A stretch of DNA of 35,478 bases from JAZKIX01 sp040384645. GTDB taxonomy: Bacteria > Pseudomonadota > Gammaproteobacteria > Burkholderiales > Burkholderiaceae_D. The notes beneath the pieces are model-generated. The model was not told the DNA's origin. It made no database searches and saw only the letters and a list, made by a program, of their open reading frames with translations. This document shows positions 25,404-33,777 of this stretch, one piece after another. The translations under genes were made by a program, and so were the position numbers. The DNA is taken from contig JAZKIX010000023.1 in assembly GCA_040384645.1 (NCBI GenBank), positions 1 through 35,478 of the forward strand, written 5' to 3'. Position 1 is the stretch's first letter; each line of letters starts with the position of its first letter.

Positions 25404-26563
25404 TCAGCGTTGACCTTCACGATTGTTCAAAGAACGCTTACTTGACATCCGCGCGATGTAGGCTGGGATGCTGCCCTTGCGTTCTTTCCAGTCGCGCATC
25501 ATTAGCAGGGTTCGACGTTTGATGTCTTTATAGGCGATTTGAACGACTGTCGCTCCTTCAAGTAGATAGCGCAGTCTTGAGCGGTAAATTACGAGCTCAT
25601 GAAGATCGCGCTGTACACCGAGGAAACTGAATTTGTATTCTTGGCGGCCCCATAAAAAGTGACACTCACTGCCATTTTGCTTGATGCATTCGCTAATGGT
25701 GAGGTACCGGTACAGCATACCCAGCCGATAGTNNNNNNNNNNCGATAGTCGTCGTAAAACAGGTCATGGGCGCTGACGTGCATGAAATAATTTTTTCCGA
25801 CACGATAGCTAATTGATCCAGCGCAAATTTCTCCGTTAATTTTTGCTACGCAAACCAGTCCATACACTTTGACGGAATGCAAGATGCGGACAATTGCGGC
25901 TTCGTCGAAAGTCGATACTTTTCCATTCATTAGTAAGCGTGCGCGGCTCAGCTCAATGATCGTGCGAATGTCAAGTTCGTCGGCGGCTTCGTTGTGATAG
26001 ACCTGATTGTTGAAAGAGGGGAAATCTCTTTTTAGCTTGTTGGTATACCCCTTGATGGTTTTGCGGGTTGACTTCCCAAGTCGCATAAAGTATTCGTCAT
26101 TGCTATCAGGTAAGCGCAGCACGATATCTTCGAGGCAGTTGATGCGTTGAACCGGCCGTTTGAGTTGTACACGATCAATTTGGATAGCGTGAAATGATAT
26201 GAGCTGGATCGCATCATAAGTAGAAAAAATGTAGTTTGAAAATTGTAGCAGATCATGTGGTTTGACGGTAATTACTTCATTGAGTACGGATATTTTCTTT
26301 CTCATCATTGAGAACAGGAATAATGCCGATATCTCGCCTCCTTTTGCCGCAACATACGTGCTGATTTTTTCCAACCGACCGGATGCGTTGAAATGCGTCA
26401 TGGTTGAAAAAAAACTGCCATACAGCCGCTCCAGCTCACGCGCGACAAAAGGCGGCACTTCGTCTTCATAGCAAAAAATATTGACTTGATCCGGCATGGT
26501 ATCGCTGACTGCCATATGCCCAGTGACTGGGCGTGGCAGTTCAAAAAAATTAGTGGAGTTCAT
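25404..26563 (-). CDS. GNAT-fold acyltransferase, paralogue of the gene at 6379
   Basis: Minus-strand acyltransferase. It shares CYExxxPPFV, STY..KGGE, LEDIV..LP, LGKSTR, ICAGSISYRVG and FLGVQRDL with the product of 6379-7554. The 10-N gap at 25733-25742 appears to break the frame, but CGATAGT lies on both sides. Removing Ns and one repeat (17 bases) joins the halves as HDLFYDDYRLGMLYRYLTISE, matching the paralogue, and gives a 380-residue protein. The ATG at 26563 has GAGG about nine bases upstream. It is the only minus-strand gene of the exopolysaccharide region and converges on the deacetylase. It probably modifies the same polymer; substrate unknown. Confidence 0.8.
25733..25742. other. 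assembly gap (10 N), probably an artefact
   Basis: CGATAGT occurs on both sides of the Ns. Collapse restores one continuous acyltransferase frame. Confidence 0.85.
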
Positions 26564-27134
26564 TTGGCGACCTCAATTCAATGGGCTTTGTTGTCGTGTT
26601 TGATGTTTGGTGTTGTATGTCTTCGGCTTGATACATCGAGTGCCAAATTTAGAGCCGACGATGACTGTGGAAATAATACAAACCTGAAAAAAATGGCCTT
26701 TGATAGCGCACAACAGCGACGTAAAGACGTCTGGATAATGCGCATTCAGGCTATGTGCCCGCGGTGGGTTGGTTTCAAACTTAAGGAAATTGGAGGTAAA
26801 CGAATCTACCCAGTAAGGGCCGGCGTTTCCTAGATCATTGTCCCTTGTCAAGCTCGATAGATTGCATTTCGAAGAAAATGAATCAAGGAAAATATGTAAC
26901 TGTCGGGTGAGGCCTTTGTATTTGCGCATCTGTATTGAAGTTGCATGCACCGTCGTCACTCATCACTTGAAAGGGAGGGATCCCGTTAGTTAATTTACAT
27001 CTGGTTTTGCGCAATAGCGGTAGCGTCTTCGCGCATTTTTATGTTGACGACCGCCTTGCGTGAGGGGCTTCACTTGCCTTTAATAATGAGATAAATGCAC
27101 TAGATTTATTAGAGGCGAAGAGTATGGAAATCGC
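26564..27134. other. divergent intergenic region with unclear open frames
   Basis: A 571-base region between the divergent acyltransferase and GGDEF-EAL genes. A minus-strand frame 26573-26959 (128 residues, GTG start) ends 9 bases before the acyltransferase start and could be a coupled gene, but it has no ribosome-binding site or recognised domain. A plus-strand frame ending at 26833 covers the same DNA. Neither is called with confidence. An ops-like sequence lies at 27017-27026. Confidence 0.3.
27017..27026 (+). promoter_or_regulatory. ops-like sequence in the leader of the GGDEF-EAL gene
   Basis: GCGGTAGCGT matches the inner ten bases of the 12-base ops pause element recruited by RfaH. 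It sits in the loop of a possible hairpin formed by TGCGC upstream and GCGCA downstream. It is about 108 bases before the gene start. A ten-base match may be chance, and RfaH use is unproven in this group. Confidence 0.25.
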
Positions 27135-29234
27135 ATGAAAAATAGCCGCGTATTGATCGTTACCAATGATGTGGATGCAGGAGCGGAACTGGAGCAGGCC
27201 TTGCTGCATGCGAGGGATCACTTTTTTCGCGTCGAGCGTTGCAATACCCTTTTGGCTGCTTTGGAAAGACTAAAGCAGGGCGACGTTGATGTAGTCTTGC
27301 TCGATTTATTTTTGCCCGACAGCAGCGGTCTCGCTACTTATGAAGTGGTGGCAAAACTTGTACCTTCGGCGCCCATCATGACGCTCTCCACGTCGGAGAA
27401 CGAGGACTTGGCGATTAGCTCGGTACAGCAAGGTGCACAGGCCTATCTTTTGCGGCAAAATTTTGCCCGCAGCCTGGTGCCACAGTCAGTAATCAGCAGC
27501 CTATTGCGCAAGCGCTTGGAAGAAGCGCTCTTCATAGAAAAACAGCGATCTCAAATCGCCCTGTCTGAAATCGTGGATGGGGTCATTAGCGCCGATGCGT
27601 TAGGTAATGTCAATTTTTTGAATGCCACCGCCGAGCGTATGACCGGATGGTCCAGTGAGGAGGCGCGCGGACGGCGCTTTTCCGACGTATTTCATATCGT
27701 CGACCGTGTTACTGGCGAAGTGACACCTAATCCGATTGCAACTGTATTGCAGGAAGACAAGCCTGTCGCCGTCCGACCGCAATCGAATCTGGTCGGACGC
27801 GATGGCGTCGGTATCCCGATTGAAGATACGGTGACCCCCATCCACGATAAATACGGCCGTATCGCCGGTGCAGTGATGGTGTTTCACGATGTGACCGTGA
27901 CGCAGGCGATGATGAAGAAAATTTCACATCAAGCTAATCACGATTACTTGACCGATTTGCCGAACCGCTTGCTGTTAAATGACCGCATCTCGCATTCGAT
28001 CAAGATTGCGACGCGGCGCAACACCCAGTTGGCCCTGTTATTTCTCGATCTGGATAATTTTAAGTTGATCAACGATTCGATGGGACATGCTATCGGCGAT
28101 AAGTTACTGCAATCGGTGGCCAAGAAACTGGTCGATTGTGTACGCAGTTCCGATACGGTAAGTCGACAGGGAGGGGATGAATTTGTGATCTTGCTGGCCG
28201 AGGACAAGCATGCGGAAGACGCCGCAATCACTGCGGAAAAAATTCTCATCGCACTGGCCGCGCCGCATTATGTGGCTGGTCATAAATTGCATGTCACTAC
28301 CAGCATCGGTATCAGCGTCTTTCCTGTCGACGGCGATGATGCAGATACCTTGATCAAAAATGCCGATACCGCCATGTATCTGGCAAAGAAAATGGGGCGC
28401 AATAACTACCAGTTCTATAAAAGTGAAATGAATACACGCGCCGTGGAGCGCCAATTCATCGAGGCGCATTTACGCAGCGCACTGGAGCGGGAAGAGTTCG
28501 TTTTATATTACCAGCCCATCGTGGATCTGAAATCGGGCGCTATTTTGGCTGCCGAAGCCCTCATCCGCTGGGCCCATCCAGATCGCGGTCTGATGTTGCC
28601 CGACCAATTTATTTCCATTGCCGAAGAAAGCGGCTTGATCGTTCCCATCGGCCAGTGGGTCTTGCGCCATGCCTGCCGCCAGGTCAAAGCATGGATCGAT
28701 GCCGGATTGCCGTCAATTTCCATTTCGGTCAATGTGTCGGCGTTGGAATTTCGAAGCACCGGGTTTTATGAAAATGTCTGCGCTATGTTGCACGAGTTCC
28801 AGCTCAAGCCGGAACTACTTGAACTGGAATTGACCGAAACAGCCTTGCTGCGCGATACCGATGCCAGCGCCCAATTGCTGCGCGCGCTGAAGCTGATAGG
28901 CATCCATCTGGCGATCGACGACTTCGGCACCGGGTATTCGAGCCTGAGCTACCTCAAACAATTCTCGATTGACTCGCTCAAGATCGATCAGTCGTTTGTG
29001 CAAGACGTCGGCGGTATTGACAATGAAGGCATCATCGTCAATGCGGTCATTGGCATGGGACGCAGCCTTCAGCAGCGCGTGGTAGCGGAAGGGGTGGAGT
29101 TGCAAGGCCAGTTAGCCTTCCTTAATAAGCACGATTGCGAGGCGGGCCAAGGCTATTACTTTAGTCCCCCACTGGCAGCGGATCAATTTACGAAGCTGTT
29201 GCAAACTGGTATTTCGCAAACATTGCTTAATTAG
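27135..29234 (+). CDS. REC-PAS-GGDEF-EAL cyclic-di-GMP protein
   Basis: A 699-residue cytoplasmic protein that may both make and break c-di-GMP. Domains: receiver (about 1-120, phosphoacceptor D57 in VVLLDLFLP, but Arg in LLRQNF where Lys is usual), PAS (about 140-260), GGDEF (about 270-430; GGDEF at 346-350, preceded by an RSSD product-inhibition site at the right spacing) and EAL (about 445-695; EAL at 474-476, NVSALEF, ELTETALL, DDFGTGYSSL, LKIDQSF, AEGVE). All motifs needed for both activities are present; which dominates cannot be read. GGAA precedes the ATG by seven bases. Its place beside the exopolysaccharide locus suggests control of polymer synthesis or export, by analogy with other c-di-GMP systems. 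Confidence 0.93.
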   Translation: MKNSRVLIVTNDVDAGAELEQALLHARDHFFRVERCNTLLAALERLKQGDVDVVLLDLFLPDSSGLATYEVVAKLVPSAPIMTLSTSENEDLAISSVQQGAQAYLLRQNFARSLVPQSVISSLLRKRLEEALFIEKQRSQIALSEIVDGVISADALGNVNFLNATAERMTGWSSEEARGRRFSDVFHIVDRVTGEVTPNPIATVLQEDKPVAVRPQSNLVGRDGVGIPIEDTVTPIHDKYGRIAGAVMVFHDVTVTQAMMKKISHQANHDYLTDLPNRLLLNDRISHSIKIATRRNTQLALLFLDLDNFKLINDSMGHAIGDKLLQSVAKKLVDCVRSSDTVSRQGGDEFVILLAEDKHAEDAAITAEKILIALAAPHYVAGHKLHVTTSIGISVFPVDGDDADTLIKNADTAMYLAKKMGRNNYQFYKSEMNTRAVERQFIEAHLRSALEREEFVLYYQPIVDLKSGAILAAEALIRWAHPDRGLMLPDQFISIAEESGLIVPIGQWVLRHACRQVKAWIDAGLPSISISVNVSALEFRSTGFYENVCAMLHEFQLKPELLELELTETALLRDTDASAQLLRALKLIGIHLAIDDFGTGYSSLSYLKQFSIDSLKIDQSFVQDVGGIDNEGIIVNAVIGMGRSLQQRVVAEGVELQGQLAFLNKHDCEAGQGYYFSPPLAADQFTKLLQTGISQTLLN

Positions 29235-29296
29235 ACCTCACTGCTGGCTGGTCCTGCGGGCAGTTACGCTGCTTAATGCCCATGGTCAGTACAAAT

Positions 29297-29367
29297 ATAC
29301 ATGGGGGTGTATTAATTTTTGATCAATGAAAACGTACGGGATAGCACATGTTTGCACTCATACTCCC
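29297..29367 (-). repeat. dispersed intergenic element, copy C
   Basis: Read on the minus strand: GGGAGTATG from 29367, core CCGTACGTTTTCATTG at 29339-29324, dyad ATACA / TGTAT with a 6-base loop at 29312-29297. Box-to-core distance is 28 bases. The fifth arm pair is A-T here against T-A in copies A and B, a compensating change. Confidence 0.7.
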
Positions 29368-29419
29368 TGTTTTTCGGCGTGCAGCTATTTTATTGCCAGT
29401 TCACCTCGATATCGCGTTG

Positions 29420-29560
29420 TTACTGCGTAAATGCACCACGGGTCGTGCCAACAGTAACGTCACCTTCGGTCCCTCGGCTGAATCTTAAATACACGGTATC
29501 CCGTGCCAGTGCTACCTGGATTGCCTCATAGTCGGTCACACCGATAATTTCACCAACCAT
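29420..29560 (-). CDS. possible small protein or gene remnant, unrecognised
   Basis: A 46-residue frame with an ATG at 29560 and TAA at 29420; it contains VTDYEAIQVALARDTVYLRF and ends RGAFTQ. Codon use is gene-like and the composition is that of a folded domain, but no ribosome-binding site is visible and no family is recognised. The large dyad at 29569 lies just upstream and element C 53 bases downstream. It could be the surviving end of a decayed gene. Confidence 0.3.
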   Translation of the reverse strand: MVGEIIGVTDYEAIQVALARDTVYLRFSRGTEGDVTVGTTRGAFTQ

Positions 29561-29568
29561 TTGATTTA

Positions 29569-29603
29569 TTGCACTGCATTACACATGGCGTAATGCAGTG
29601 CAA
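29569..29603. promoter_or_regulatory. perfect 14-bp inverted repeat
   Basis: TTGCACTGCATTAC and its exact complement GTAATGCAGTGCAA flank a 7-base loop. No T-run follows on either strand, so a plain terminator is unlikely. It sits 170 bases before the CheB-CheR gene and 9 bases before the small minus-strand ORF; an operator or a structured RNA are both possible. Confidence 0.55.
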
Positions 29604-29772
29604 ATCCCCGATCTGCCGTTCCATTTGCAGTAGGTCTAAATCAATTTTTCGGAGCCGGATAAAAGCTGCACCGACTCGATTTAATGGCTATATACTAACG
29701 AAAAAATCGCATTGTAAAAGCCTATACTTTGACCAATAGCTTCGTCTAAAAATTGGCATGAAAGAAATTTAA

Positions 29773-32379
29773 ATGGCGACATCAGCAAGCTCCGGTATGA
29801 CAGAATCAACCCTTGCGTCAACGAATCCCAAATCTTCATTGCGTCGTGCAAACAGCGTTCCGCCCATTGTGGGCATTGGCGCCTCGGCCGGCGGTCTGGA
29901 AGCGCTGGAACATTTCCTGCAAAACGTGCCAGAACAAAGCGGGATCGCTTTTGTGATTGTTCAGCATCTCGATCCAACCTACAAAGGCATGCTGCCAGAG
30001 TTATTGCAACGGGCGACCAAGATGGTGGTAAGCCAGGCCAGCAACCGCGTCAAGGTCAGACCCAATTGCGTCTATATCATTCCACCTAATAAGGATCTAT
30101 CGATTTTGCACGGTGTCCTGCATTTGCTGGAGCCGGCCGCAGCGCGTGGTATGCGCCTGCCGATTGATTTTTTCTTGCGGGCGCTGGCCGATGACCAGCG
30201 TGAACAGGCGATTGGCGTGATTTTGTCCGGCATGGGCTCGGATGGCACTTTAGGACTGCGCGCCATCAAAGAAAAAGCCGGTTTGACACTGGTGCAAGAC
30301 CCGGCCACAGCCAAGTTCGATCCGATGCCGCGCAGTGCCATTGATGCAGGCCTGGCCGATGTGGTCGCTAAAGTAGAAGATCTGCCGGCAACGATATGCG
30401 CGTATTTACAGCGTGTGCATTCTGGGCGTCGCCCGTTGCCGGTGTTGCAGCCAGAATCGCGCAATGCGCTGGAGCAAATCGTCATTCTTTTACGCGAGCG
30501 CACCGGCAACGATTTTTCGCACTACAAGAAGCAATCGATCCATCGCCGTATCGAACGGCGCATGGGCTTGCACCAGATCGATAAACTGGTGAACTATGTG
30601 CGCTATCTGCGTGAAAATCCCCAAGAACTGGATTTATTATTCAAGGAATTGTTGATTGGCGTCACTAATTTTTTCCGTGATGCGGTGGTTTGGGATTTTC
30701 TGAAAAACGACGCCATCCCGGCGATACTCAAAGCGCATCAGGGCGGTAAATTATTGCGCGCTTGGGTGCCGGGTTGTTCGACCGGTGAAGAAGCTTATTC
30801 GCTGGCCATGTGTTTTAAAGAAGCCTTGGAGCAGGTCAAGCCAAAGGCGCGTTTTTCTTTGCAAATTTTTGCGACCGACCTAGACCGGGACGCCATCGAC
30901 AAAGCCCGGCAAGGTTTGTATCCGCTCAATATCGCTGCCGATGTGACACCGGAACGCTTGGGCCGGTTTTTTATTGCGGAAGAAAACGGCTATCGGGTCA
31001 GTAAAGAAATCCGCGAGATGATCGTTTTCGCGCCGCACAACATCATCATGGATCCACCGTTTACTAAACTCGATATCCTTACCTGCCGCAACCTTTTGAT
31101 TTATTTCGATAGCGAGTTGCAAAACCGCTTGATGCCTTTGTTTCACTACGCCCTATATCGGGAAGGCATCCTCGTGCTGGGCAGTGCTGAAACTGTTGGC
31201 GCCCATACCGCCTTGTTTGCAACGCTCGACAGCAAGACACGGGTCTACCAGCGTCTTGAGACGCGCTCAACACCGGCACTTGATTTTCCGACCAAGAATT
31301 TCCCCATTATTTCAACTCCTCTGGAAGAATCAAAAGTGGCTAACCCAAGCGAAAATTTTCAGAGTCAAGCTGATCAATTCCTGTTGCAAAATTTATCGCC
31401 GGCGGCAGTGCTGGTCAACCCGGAAGGCGACATTATCTATATCAATGGCCGCACAGGTAAATTTCTCGAACCCGCTGCCGGTAAAGCTAATTTAAATATT
31501 TACGCGATGGCGCGCGAAGGCTTGCGTTACGCCTTGGCCAGTGCCTTGAACAAGGTGGTGCGCAATCAAGGCGCGGTATTTCTTGAAGGCTTGCAAGTGT
31601 CCGACGGCAAGGGTGATCCCTACAGTGTCAACCTGACGGTACAGGTAATCGACAAGCCGTCTCCTTTGCAAGGCATGATCATGATTGCCTTCAATGAAGT
31701 AGCAACGCCTGCCTCCGACCATATGGCGCAGCCTGATGTAGACGGATCGCAAAATGCTGAACTAACGCTGGCGCGCCAAGAAGTGCAAAGTATCCGCGAA
31801 GAGATGCAAACTGCGCAGGAAGAGCTGACCACCACCAATGAAGAGCTGCAATCGACCAATGAAGAGCTGCAATCGACCAACGAGGAATTAACCACCTCGA
31901 AAGAAGAAATGCAGTCACTAAATGAAGAATTACAATCCGTTAATGCTGAGTTGCAATCGAAGGTAGATGATTTATCGTGGATCAACAGCGACATGAAAAA
32001 CCTGTTGAATAGCACCGATATTGCCACCATATTTTTAGACGATGACCTGCATGTGCGGCGCTATACTGAGATGGCGACCCACATCTTTAACCTGATACCG
32101 GGCGATGTCGGCAGGCCGCTCAGCGACATTACCAATGTCTTGCAATATGCCCAATTGCAAGACGATGCACGCGAAGTTTTGCGTACATTGATTTTTTCTG
32201 AAAAGCAAATTGAAGCGAGCAATAGACGTTGGTTCAGGGTGCGGATCATGCCCTACCGGACGCTGGAAAATGTCATCGATGGTGTCGTCATCACGTTTTC
32301 GGATATATCGGCGTTCAAGCAATTGGAAGTGCAATTGCGGAGTAAAAACTTAGAGAGTCCTGAACCACGGTTGAAGTGA
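29773..32379 (+). CDS. CheB-CheR-PAS fusion protein
   Basis: An 868-residue signalling protein. The CheB-type methylesterase domain (about 30-215) has Ser38 in GASAGG, His65 in VQHLDP and an Asp in GMGSDGT. The CheR-type methyltransferase (about 235-500) has LLIGVTNFFRD, WVPGCSTGEEAYSLAM, FATDLDRDAID and LTCRNLLIYF. A PAS-like region follows, then a long coiled coil of EELQSTN heptads (about 660-735) and a final PAS (about 740-855). Unlike many relatives it has no histidine-kinase domain; the kinase is the next gene, 11 bases downstream. No chemoreceptor or flagellar gene is nearby, so the target of methyl transfer is unknown. Confidence 0.93.
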   Translation: MATSASSGMTESTLASTNPKSSLRRANSVPPIVGIGASAGGLEALEHFLQNVPEQSGIAFVIVQHLDPTYKGMLPELLQRATKMVVSQASNRVKVRPNCVYIIPPNKDLSILHGVLHLLEPAAARGMRLPIDFFLRALADDQREQAIGVILSGMGSDGTLGLRAIKEKAGLTLVQDPATAKFDPMPRSAIDAGLADVVAKVEDLPATICAYLQRVHSGRRPLPVLQPESRNALEQIVILLRERTGNDFSHYKKQSIHRRIERRMGLHQIDKLVNYVRYLRENPQELDLLFKELLIGVTNFFRDAVVWDFLKNDAIPAILKAHQGGKLLRAWVPGCSTGEEAYSLAMCFKEALEQVKPKARFSLQIFATDLDRDAIDKARQGLYPLNIAADVTPERLGRFFIAEENGYRVSKEIREMIVFAPHNIIMDPPFTKLDILTCRNLLIYFDSELQNRLMPLFHYALYREGILVLGSAETVGAHTALFATLDSKTRVYQRLETRSTPALDFPTKNFPIISTPLEESKVANPSENFQSQADQFLLQNLSPAAVLVNPEGDIIYINGRTGKFLEPAAGKANLNIYAMAREGLRYALASALNKVVRNQGAVFLEGLQVSDGKGDPYSVNLTVQVIDKPSPLQGMIMIAFNEVATPASDHMAQPDVDGSQNAELTLARQEVQSIREEMQTAQEELTTTNEELQSTNEELQSTNEELTTSKEEMQSLNEELQSVNAELQSKVDDLSWINSDMKNLLNSTDIATIFLDDDLHVRRYTEMATHIFNLIPGDVGRPLSDITNVLQYAQLQDDAREVLRTLIFSEKQIEASNRRWFRVRIMPYRTLENVIDGVVITFSDISAFKQLEVQLRSKNLESPEPRLK
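31840..31881 (+). repeat. 21-bp tandem repeat coding for coiled-coil heptads
   Basis: Two consecutive 21-base units agree at 20 of 21 positions and encode EELQSTN twice. It is a recent in-frame duplication in the coiled coil of the CheB-CheR protein and could vary in copy number between strains. Confidence 0.6.
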
Positions 32380-32390
32380 GGGGGCAATTT

Positions 32391-33777
32391 ATGAAGAAGG
32401 CAGATTTTCAAACAAACTCTCTCGCCAGCTTGCGCGATAGCGCCTTACAGGTACTATCCCAGCAGCAAGCCCAACGCCCTGGCGGCAACCGGCTTGAAGC
32501 GGACGTGCGCAAGCAACTGCATGAATTGCAGGTCAATCAGATTGAACTGGAGATGCAAAACTCCGCCTTGGCTGAGATGAACCAAAGCATGGGTGAGGTG
32601 GAAGCTGGCTTGGCGCGGTACACCGACTTGTACGATTTCGCGCCCATGGGTTATTGCACCGTTGATCGTGCAGGCATGTTGCAAGATGTCAACCTGACCG
32701 CTGCCGCTTTGCTTGGTTTAAGCCGTCAAAAATTGGTCGGCCTCGATTTGGAAAGCTTTGTCGTCACCACCTACAAAACGGTATACACCAGTTTTATGGC
32801 TGACGTGTTCGATGGTGCGACCGGCCAGTTTTGCGAAGTAGTTCTTAAAAACAAAGATCGTCGCGCCATGTTTGTCCGCATCGAGGCCAATACCAATCCT
32901 ACCAGTCAGACCTGCCGCGTCATCCTGAAAGATATCAGCGCCCGAAAATCCGCAGAAAATGCCTTGCGCGAGGCCAATGATGCACTGGAACGCAGGGTGA
33001 AGGAGCGCACTGCCGAGGTCGAAAGCGCGAATCATTTCCTGCGTTATCAAATCGAAGAACATAAGCGTACCGTTGAATCACTGCGTTTTTCTCGCGAAGC
33101 CTTGCGTAAATTGGCCGCACATCAAGAACTGATCAAGGAAGAGGAACGCAAGCGCATCGCACGTGAGATTCATGATGAGTTGGGCGGCCTGTTGACCAGC
33201 ATCAAGGCCAATGCCTCGGTCGCGATAAGTCGGAAGGGCCGNNNNNNNNNNATACCTGAACGATATTTCCAGCCTGGCCGATACCGCAATCGACACCATG
33301 CGGCGCGTGATTGCCGACCTGCGTCCCAGCGTGTTGGATCAACTGGGCGTCTTGGCGGCATTGGAATGGTATGTAGACAAAATTGCCCAGCGTACCGGGC
33401 TCAAATGCAGTTGCCTTATCGATCCCGCTGCCGCTGCCTTGGAAGTCAACCCGGAGCGCAGCACGGCACTGTTTCGCACCGTGCAAGAGGCGTTAACCAA
33501 TGTGGTGCGTCATGCCGAAGCGACCAGCGTCGCGGTACGCGTGCATTGCGATGACGATGTGATAGTGGCGGAAGTGGAAGATAACGGCAAAGGCATGGAC
33601 GTGGTGCGCACTTTGAATCGTCAGTCATGGGGCATCGACGGCATGCACGAGCGGGCCAGGCATTTTGGCGGCGACTTGGAGATCACCAGTACGTTTAAGA
33701 ATGGCACGCGCGTGCTACTGCGATTGCCACTGCATACACCATTGGGCACGCCACTGGAGGATCCGCTTGAAGAATAA
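32391..33777 (+). CDS. PAS-domain histidine kinase (NarX/DegS type), split by an assembly gap
   Basis: Cytoplasmic sensor kinase without membrane segments. It has an N-terminal helical region (about 20-65), PAS (about 75-190), a coiled-coil linker (NALREANDALERRVKERTAE), a HisKA_3 dimerisation domain with H261 in REIHDELGG, and an ATPase domain (QEALTNVVRHAE, DNGKGM, GIDGMHERARHFGG, GTRVLLRLP). The 10 Ns at 33242-33251 separate two frames. They join if the true gap is a multiple of three, and even with zero bases (KGR-YLNDISSLADTAIDTM), which gives 458 residues. The ATG at 32391 follows GAGGGGG. The gene overlaps the response regulator by 11 bases. It should phosphorylate that regulator and may receive input from the upstream CheB-CheR-PAS protein. 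Confidence 0.9.
33242..33251. other. assembly gap (10 N)
   Basis: No flanking direct repeat, unlike the other 10-N gaps. Frame logic requires a true length divisible by three, including possibly zero. Confidence 0.7.

Larger units (their letters stand above)
29235..29772. other. intergenic region with element C, a short ORF and a large dyad
   Basis: A 538-base spacer. It holds dispersed element C (29297-29367), a possible 46-residue minus-strand ORF (29420-29560) and a perfect 14-bp inverted repeat (29569-29603). The plus-strand frame 29319-29531 looks random and is not called. No clear terminator follows the GGDEF-EAL gene. Confidence 0.5.

Noticed and set aside
25404..25718. Separate 104-residue minus-strand gene
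   Set aside because: It is the C-terminal part of the acyltransferase, separated only by the assembly-gap artefact.
26486..26833. 115-residue plus-strand open frame
   Set aside because: It starts inside the antisense acyltransferase gene, has no ribosome-binding site and competes with a longer minus-strand frame; kept only as a note in the spacer.
29319..29531. 70-residue plus-strand open frame
   Set aside because: Composition looks random, it overlaps element C, and the minus strand shows the better coding signal.
33298..33777. Separate ATPase-only protein
   Set aside because: The frame continues upstream to the gap and completes the HisKA_3 domain of the preceding kinase.
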